A stretch of 64,000 nucleotides of DNA, taken from the NCBI RefSeq assembly GCF_013055795.1, contig NZ_JABETO010000025.1, positions 29,699 through 93,698 of the forward strand. The letters are read 5' to 3'. The first letter of the stretch is position 1, and the number at the start of each line of letters is the position of its first letter. This DNA comes from Streptomyces sp. I05A-00742 (GTDB lineage Bacteria; Actinomycetota; Actinomycetes; Streptomycetales; Streptomycetaceae). The notes beneath the pieces were generated by a model that did not search any database, was not told the origin of the DNA, and worked only from the letters and a program-made list of their open reading frames with translations. Shown here piece after piece: positions 59,266 to 64,000 of the stretch. A program made the translations under genes and the position numbers.

Positions 59266-59353
59266 ACCAGGGGCGCGAGGCGCACTACCGGGACTGCTCG
59301 TCGACGTCGCCGAGCGGGTCGTCGTCCCGGTCACCGCTCTGCTCGGCTGGGAC

Positions 59354-59620
59354 GTGGCCGTGCCGTGTGACGACTCCCTCGTGGTGGCAGCACTCGGCCA
59401 GCTGCTCCTGGGCATCCTGCGTGTCGACGACGACGCCAGTCCGGCGGCGTCCCCGGGCATTGCCTTGGCCATCATCCGCTTCACTGAGGAGATCCTCACC
59501 GAGGAGCACCAGGACGTCGTCGACGTGCTCCGACAGCTGGAGGCTGCCGGCTTGGTACAGGCAGTGCAGGCGCACCCCGCACCCGCTGGTGTGCACCCAG
59601 TGCACATCACCGTCGTGTAG
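59354..59620 (+). CDS. Small hypothetical protein
   Basis: 88 residues from GTG 59354. The frame is also open upstream (LLVDVAERVVVPVTALLGWD), which looks coding, so the true start may be nearer 59290. An acidic helical protein (LAIIRFTEEILTEEHQDVVD, then LRQLEAAGLVQ). No family recognised. Follows the antitoxin-like fusion on the same strand. About 300 bp after it show no gene. Confidence 0.45.
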   Translation: MAVPCDDSLVVAALGQLLLGILRVDDDASPAASPGIALAIIRFTEEILTEEHQDVVDVLRQLEAAGLVQAVQAHPAPAGVHPVHITVV

Positions 59621-59917
59621 TGCGGTACGCCCCGTCGGCCGCGCCCCGAGGGCCGCACCAGCGCACGACCGCCCGCCCGCAGGCCGCGCGCACCCGCGCC
59701 GCGGGCGGGCCGCCGCGGCGGTCCCGGAGGAGTCGGACGGCGACCAGCACACTCCGATCATGCCGGAGACCGCGCCGTGGGGGAGCGCCGGTTCCGCCGC
59801 GCGGCGGAGATCCCTCCGCCCGGAGGACGAGGCCCCGCCCGCGGGGGCGGCGGCACAGTGGTGTCAGCGCCGGGGGACACCCCGGCGGAACGCCGGACCG
59901 TCCGTCAGGAGGACCCC

Positions 59918-60490
59918 ATGCCCCGCACCCGTCGCCCCCTCACCGCCGTCGCCACCGCCCTCGCCGGCTGTACGGCGATCGCCCTGACCGCTGGCGCCAC
60001 AAGTCCGGCCGCGGCGGACGGATCCGGGAGAGCGGCCGTCACCCGGGCCGCCGACGAGCCGTCGCTCACCGGCACCGGGAAGCTCCTGCGGAAGCCCGGG
60101 GACGACGTCCACTTCACCTTCGACGCCCACGGGTTCCTGGACAAGGCCCGCGGCACCGTCCGCGTCAGCCACCACATCGGCAAGGACTGGGGCGGCTATT
60201 TCACGGGTCGCATCGACTGCCTGGTCACCGGCGGAAAGGTCGCCGTCGCCACCGCCGTCGTCACCGAGGCGCATTTCGAGAGTGCCCCCGGGCTGCCGAA
60301 GATCGGGAACATCAAGGGCAAGCGCTTCGGCTTCACCGTGCTCGACGAGGGCCAAAAGGACCGCCTGGGCTACAGCTGGGCCCTGGACGGACTCCCCAGG
60401 AACAGCGTGCCCAAGTGCCTGGGCAGCGCGCCCTTCGAGACCCTGGAGAAGGGGGACTACAAGGTCCACCACTGGATGCCCCGGCACTGA
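59918..60490 (+). CDS. Secreted repetin-like protein
   Basis: 190 residues from ATG 59918, with AGGAGG 5 nt upstream. A signal peptide (about residues 1-33, ending SPAAA) is followed by a beta-rich domain: LTGTGKLLRKPGDDVHFTFD, GTVRVSHHIG, GRIDCLVTGGKVAVATAVVT and DRLGYSWALDG. Streptomyces genomes carry many such proteins, sometimes named repetin. Two cysteines may form a disulfide. Function unknown. Confidence 0.75.
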   Translation: MPRTRRPLTAVATALAGCTAIALTAGATSPAAADGSGRAAVTRAADEPSLTGTGKLLRKPGDDVHFTFDAHGFLDKARGTVRVSHHIGKDWGGYFTGRIDCLVTGGKVAVATAVVTEAHFESAPGLPKIGNIKGKRFGFTVLDEGQKDRLGYSWALDGLPRNSVPKCLGSAPFETLEKGDYKVHHWMPRH

Positions 60491-60616
60491 TCCGGCGCCG
60501 ACCGTGCACATGCCGCGGCCCGCGCGGCTGCCGGCCCGCGCCGCCGACAGCGCCGGCGCGCAGGGGGCCGCCCCCCCACCGCACCGGCGCCGCCCACCGC
60601 CCCCCACCAACGGCCC

Positions 60617-63600
60617 CTACCGCCCCCGCTCCACCCGCAGCGTCACGATCTCGAACGCCCGCAGCGCCAGCGTGACGGCGCCGCCGTCTGCGGGCTCGAC
60701 CGGCTCCAGTGGCCGTTCCAGCAGGTCGCAGCGGTGCACGGCCCCGGCGGGGAAGCCGAACGACAGGTCTGTGCGGGCCCGGCCGCCCAGGGACTCGTAG
60801 AGGCGGAGGACGACGTCGCCGCTCGCGTCGTCCGCGAGTTTCACCGCGGACACCACGACCGCCTCGTTGTCCACGTGGACCAGGGGCGCCACCCCGCGGT
60901 CGCCCGGCACCCGGCGCTCGGGCAGGTTGACGCGGTAGCCCTCGCAGACGGCGTCGCCGATCCAGGCGCCGGGTACCAGGGCGTAGCCGAAGTGGTGCAC
61001 GCCCTGGTCCGTGCGGGGGTCGGGGAAGCGCGGGGCCCGGAGGAGGGAGAGGCGGACGGTGGTGGTGGTCCCCGAGGCGGCCGGCTCAGGGCCGCGGGGC
61101 GCGCGCGTCACGTCGTAGCCGTACGTCGAGTCGTTGACCAGGGCCGCGCCCCAGCCGTGCTCCTCCACGTGGACGAAGCGGTGCGCGCACGCCTCGAACT
61201 TGGCGGCGTCCCAGCTGGTGTTGGTGTGTGTGGGCCGGTGGAGGTGGCCGAACTGGGTCTCCGCCGCGACCCGGTCGGTGTGGACGTCGAGCGGGAAGGC
61301 GGCCTTGAGGAACTTCTCCGCCTCGTGCCAGTCGACCTCGGCCGTGAAGTCGACCCGCCGCACCCCCGCCGGGAGGGCGATCCGCTGTTCCACCCGGGAC
61401 CGGCCGAACGCGCGGACCACCCGGACCGCGCCCTCGTCCGTGAGCTCCATCGAGGTGACGTCCGTGAGGTCCGTGACCGTGTTGCGGTAGAAGCGGTCCA
61501 CGTCCCAGGCGTCCCACATGTTCGGGAAGTCCTGGTGGAGCTGGAGCAGATTGGCCGCCGCGCCCGGCGGGACCGTCTCGCGGCGGGTCTCCTTGTCGAA
61601 CACGGAGACGACGAGCCCGCGGCCGTCGACCTCGACCCGCAGCAGCCCGTTCTCCAGGACGTAACCGCCGCCCTCGCGCGCCATGGCCGTCGAGGGCACG
61701 GGCCGCAGCGGGCACTCGTCCGGCTTCGCGCCCAGCGCCGGGATGCCACCGCGGCCGTGCGGCGCCGCGTTGAAGACGACCGTGCCACCGGCCGAGGCGT
61801 CCCCGGCGAGCGCCGCCAGCGCGTCCTCGACCAGTTCCTCCAGCTCGGCGGCGACCTCGGCGTAGGTGGCGGCGGCCTCCCGGTGCACCCAGGCGATGGA
61901 CGTGCCCGGGAGGATGTCGTGGAACTGGTGGAGCAGCACGGTCTTCCACAGCCGGTCCAGCCGCTCGTGGGGGTAGGGGAACCCGTTGTGCACCGCGGCC
62001 GTCGCCGACCACAGCTCCGCCTCGTGGAGCAGGTGCTCGGCCCGGCGGTTGCCCTGCTTGGTCCGCGCCTGGCTGGTCAGGGTCGCCCGGTGCAGCTCCA
62101 GGTACAGCTCGCCGGCCCACACCGGGGCGTCCGGGTACTCGGCGTGCGCCTTCTCGAAGAACGCCGACGGCTTCTCGAAGACGACTCTCGCCGACCCCTC
62201 CAGATCCGCCAGCCGCCTCGCCCGCGCCAGCATCTCGCGCGTCGTGCCACCGCCCCCGTCGCCCCAGCCGGTCGGGGCGAGGGAGCGGGTGGCGCCGCCC
62301 TTCTCCTGGAAGTTGCGGACGGCGTGGGCCAGTTCGGTGCCCGACAGCTGGGCGTTGTAGGTGTCGATGGGCGGGAAGTGGGTGAAGACACGGGTGCCGT
62401 CGAGCCCTTCCCACCAGAACGTGTGGTGCGGGAACTTGTTCATCTGGCTCCACGAGATCTTCTGCGTCAGGAACCACTTCGACCCCGAAAGCCGTACGAG
62501 TTGCGGCAGCGCGGCGGAGTAGCCGAACGAGTCCGGCAGCCACACTTCCTCCGTCTCGATCCCGAACTTCTCCAGGAAGAACCGCTTCCCGTGCACGAAC
62601 TGCCGGGCCAGCGCCTCCGAACCGGGCATGTTGGTGTCCGACTCCACCCACATCCCGCCGACCGGCACGAACCGGCCCTCCGCCACCGCCTTCTTGACCC
62701 GCGCCCAGACCTCCGGCCGGTGCTCCTTCACCCACGCGAACTGCTGCGCCTGGGACATGGCGTAGACGAACTCCGGCTCGTCCTCCAGCAGCGCCGTCAT
62801 GTTGGACGTCGTCCGGGCCACCTTGCGGACCGTCTCCCGCAGCGGCCACAGCCACGCCGAGTCGATGTGGGCGTGCCCGACCGCGCTGATCCGGTGCGCC
62901 GAGGCCTGCGCGGGGGCCGCCAGGACACCGGCCAGCCGCTCCCGGGCGTGGGGGGCCGTGCCGCCGACGTCCTGCAGGTCCACGGCGTCCAGCGCCCGTT
63001 CCACCGCCCGCAGGATCTCCCAGCGGCGCGGCGCGTCCTCGGGCAGCCCGGTCATCAGCCCGTCCAGGACCTCCAGGTCCTGCACCAGTTCCCACACCTC
63101 GGTGTCGAACACGGCGAGGTCCATGCGGCCCAGCCGGTAGCGCGGACGGTCGTCCGCCGTCGTGCGGTCCCCGAGCTCGGTCGGGCGGAACGGCTCGTAG
63201 TCGAGGATGACGGGGTTGGCGGCCGCCTCGATGTGCAGCCGCACGTGTTCGCCCCCGGCGACGGGACCGCCCACGCGCACCCACTGGTTGCGCGGGTTGA
63301 GCCCCTTCACCGGCGAGCCGTCCGCCCGGTAGACCAGCCCCTCGCACTGGAACCCCGTCATGTTCGGGTCGAACCCCAGGTCCAGCAGGACCTCGACGGT
63401 CCGCCCCGCCCACTCCGCGGGAACGGACCCCGTCACCGTGAACCAGCTCGTCCCCCACGCGGGACCCCAGGCGTCCCCCGGCCCGATGGGCGTCCGCGGC
63501 GCCGCCAGCCCCTCCGCGACGGGCACGGGCTCGCCGGGGGCGTGCCACACCCCGACGGTCAGCGGCACCGACTCGGGATACACGGCCGGGCGGATGCGCT

Positions 63601-63652
63601 CGTCCAGCACCCGCCGGAGACGGGCTTCGGTGATCGTGCGGTCGTTGTGCAT
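60617..63652 (-). CDS. GH38 alpha-mannosidase
   Basis: 1011 residues. Family 38 motifs are complete: zinc-binding HAHIDSAWLWPL near residue 265, the nucleophile Asp in VWLPDSFGYSAALPQL near residue 382, and HQFHDILPGTSIAW near residue 587 with the third His/Asp zinc ligands. No signal peptide is evident, so it probably acts in the cytosol on imported oligomannose. AAGGA is 7 nt before its ATG, and the stop of the upstream partial gene is 9 bp away, so they share an operon. It may complete N-glycan breakdown started outside by the GH92 enzyme type. Confidence 0.92.
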   Translation of the reverse strand: MHNDRTITEARLRRVLDERIRPAVYPESVPLTVGVWHAPGEPVPVAEGLAAPRTPIGPGDAWGPAWGTSWFTVTGSVPAEWAGRTVEVLLDLGFDPNMTGFQCEGLVYRADGSPVKGLNPRNQWVRVGGPVAGGEHVRLHIEAAANPVILDYEPFRPTELGDRTTADDRPRYRLGRMDLAVFDTEVWELVQDLEVLDGLMTGLPEDAPRRWEILRAVERALDAVDLQDVGGTAPHARERLAGVLAAPAQASAHRISAVGHAHIDSAWLWPLRETVRKVARTTSNMTALLEDEPEFVYAMSQAQQFAWVKEHRPEVWARVKKAVAEGRFVPVGGMWVESDTNMPGSEALARQFVHGKRFFLEKFGIETEEVWLPDSFGYSAALPQLVRLSGSKWFLTQKISWSQMNKFPHHTFWWEGLDGTRVFTHFPPIDTYNAQLSGTELAHAVRNFQEKGGATRSLAPTGWGDGGGGTTREMLARARRLADLEGSARVVFEKPSAFFEKAHAEYPDAPVWAGELYLELHRATLTSQARTKQGNRRAEHLLHEAELWSATAAVHNGFPYPHERLDRLWKTVLLHQFHDILPGTSIAWVHREAAATYAEVAAELEELVEDALAALAGDASAGGTVVFNAAPHGRGGIPALGAKPDECPLRPVPSTAMAREGGGYVLENGLLRVEVDGRGLVVSVFDKETRRETVPPGAAANLLQLHQDFPNMWDAWDVDRFYRNTVTDLTDVTSMELTDEGAVRVVRAFGRSRVEQRIALPAGVRRVDFTAEVDWHEAEKFLKAAFPLDVHTDRVAAETQFGHLHRPTHTNTSWDAAKFEACAHRFVHVEEHGWGAALVNDSTYGYDVTRAPRGPEPAASGTTTTVRLSLLRAPRFPDPRTDQGVHHFGYALVPGAWIGDAVCEGYRVNLPERRVPGDRGVAPLVHVDNEAVVVSAVKLADDASGDVVLRLYESLGGRARTDLSFGFPAGAVHRCDLLERPLEPVEPADGGAVTLALRAFEIVTLRVERGR

Positions 63653-63661
63653 CGAGTGTCC

Positions 63662-64000
63662 TTACCGGGAGGTCGGGGTCGGCCAGCGGAACGGAACGAC
63701 GGCGGGGGCCGAGGAGGCGTACAGCTCGTCCACCGCGCGCACCTCGACGCGCGTGACCGCCTCGCCGGCCGTACGGCGCAGCTCCGGAACGTAGTAGGCA
63801 TGCCCACACGTGCCGCCGAGGAAGCGGAAGCCCCCGCCGGGCAGGCACTGGCGCACGAGGTGGTGGCGCACGCGGCCGGGGCCCGGCGCCCAGACCAGGC
63901 GGAGCCCGGCGGTGCCGTCCGGGCGCACCGCCGCCGCGGTGACCGACGGGTTCCCCGGGCGGGCCGGGCCCGCCGGAGCGCCGTCGCGCACGGCCAGCCG
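63662..64000 (-). CDS. C-terminal part of a glycan-degrading enzyme (partial)
   Basis: The last 110 or so codons of a gene that continues past the right edge; stop TAA at 63662-63664. The visible part, with RLVWAPGPGRVRHHL, GFRFLGGTCGHAYYVPELRR and TRVEVRAVDELYASSAP, is a beta-sandwich/fibronectin-like end domain. Similar tails occur in endo-beta-N-acetylglucosaminidases of family GH85, which are often next to alpha-mannosidases in Streptomyces. The catalytic part is outside the window, so the family is inferred. Confidence 0.5.
   Translation of the reverse strand, partial: RLAVRDGAPAGPARPGNPSVTAAAVRPDGTAGLRLVWAPGPGRVRHHLVRQCLPGGGFRFLGGTCGHAYYVPELRRTAGEAVTRVEVRAVDELYASSAPAVVPFRWPTPTSR

Overview
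The window is high-GC DNA typical of a Streptomyces chromosome. Supporting signs are GTG starts, GTGA/ATGA start-stop overlaps, a TTA leucine codon in a biosynthetic gene, LAXTG-type sorting signals, the egtABCD genes, dodecin, and a short dispersed repeat (core AACGCCGGACGGGCT) seen twice. No tRNA, rRNA or CRISPR array was recognised.

Layout. (1) 1-9118: the right-hand part of a biosynthetic gene cluster, all on the plus strand: a CelD-like acyltransferase, two paralogous GMC-type flavoprotein oxidoreductases, a TIM-barrel sugar isomerase/epimerase, an MFS exporter, an ADP-heptose epimerase (HldD) homologue, a heptose bisphosphate phosphatase (GmhB) homologue and an SDR. A Gram-positive has no LPS core, so an NDP-heptose-derived natural product is the likely output. 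The cluster continues off the left edge. (2) 9304-14772: housekeeping genes (small membrane protein, Fpg/Nei glycosylase, APC permease, GH92 alpha-mannosidase). (3) About 15095-23041: a cobalamin riboswitch followed by a compact operon encoding a surface-anchored protein, a complete ECF transporter (T, fused A-A', S), a LAXTG-anchored alpha/alpha-barrel protein and a secreted DUF4430 protein. The last two correspond to the two domains of animal intrinsic factor/transcobalamin. An FhuF-type reductase follows. (4) 23060-29623: regulators, an erythromycin-esterase-like gene with a TioE/MerR regulator, small genes, and two deletion scars where divergent genes have both lost their 5' ends. (5) 29767-34182: egtABCD, ergothioneine biosynthesis. 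(6) 34293-39728: thioesterase, P450, DUF4239 protein, GGCT-SGNH fusion, acyl-CoA dehydrogenase. (7) 39963-42702: a response regulator, sensor kinase and lipoprotein operon. (8) 43172-45849: copper ATPase and chaperone under two CsoR-like operators. (9) 45978-52981: membrane protein, SUKH-like immunity gene, P-loop kinase, SCO6745-like protein, and an ABC exporter whose ATPase is fused to an extracytoplasmic S15-type hydrolase. (10) 53185-58100: a short threonyl-tRNA synthetase paralogue with a frameshift, then a decayed mobile region with IS fragments in both orientations, a truncated integrative-element gene and a replication-relaxation protein. (11) 58210-64000: a Phd/YefM-DUF6461-like fusion, a repetin-like secreted protein, and a GH38 alpha-mannosidase next to a partial gene that may be an endo-glycosidase.

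Most likely to repay attention are the riboswitch-controlled cobalamin capture/uptake operon and the heptose-type biosynthetic cluster.
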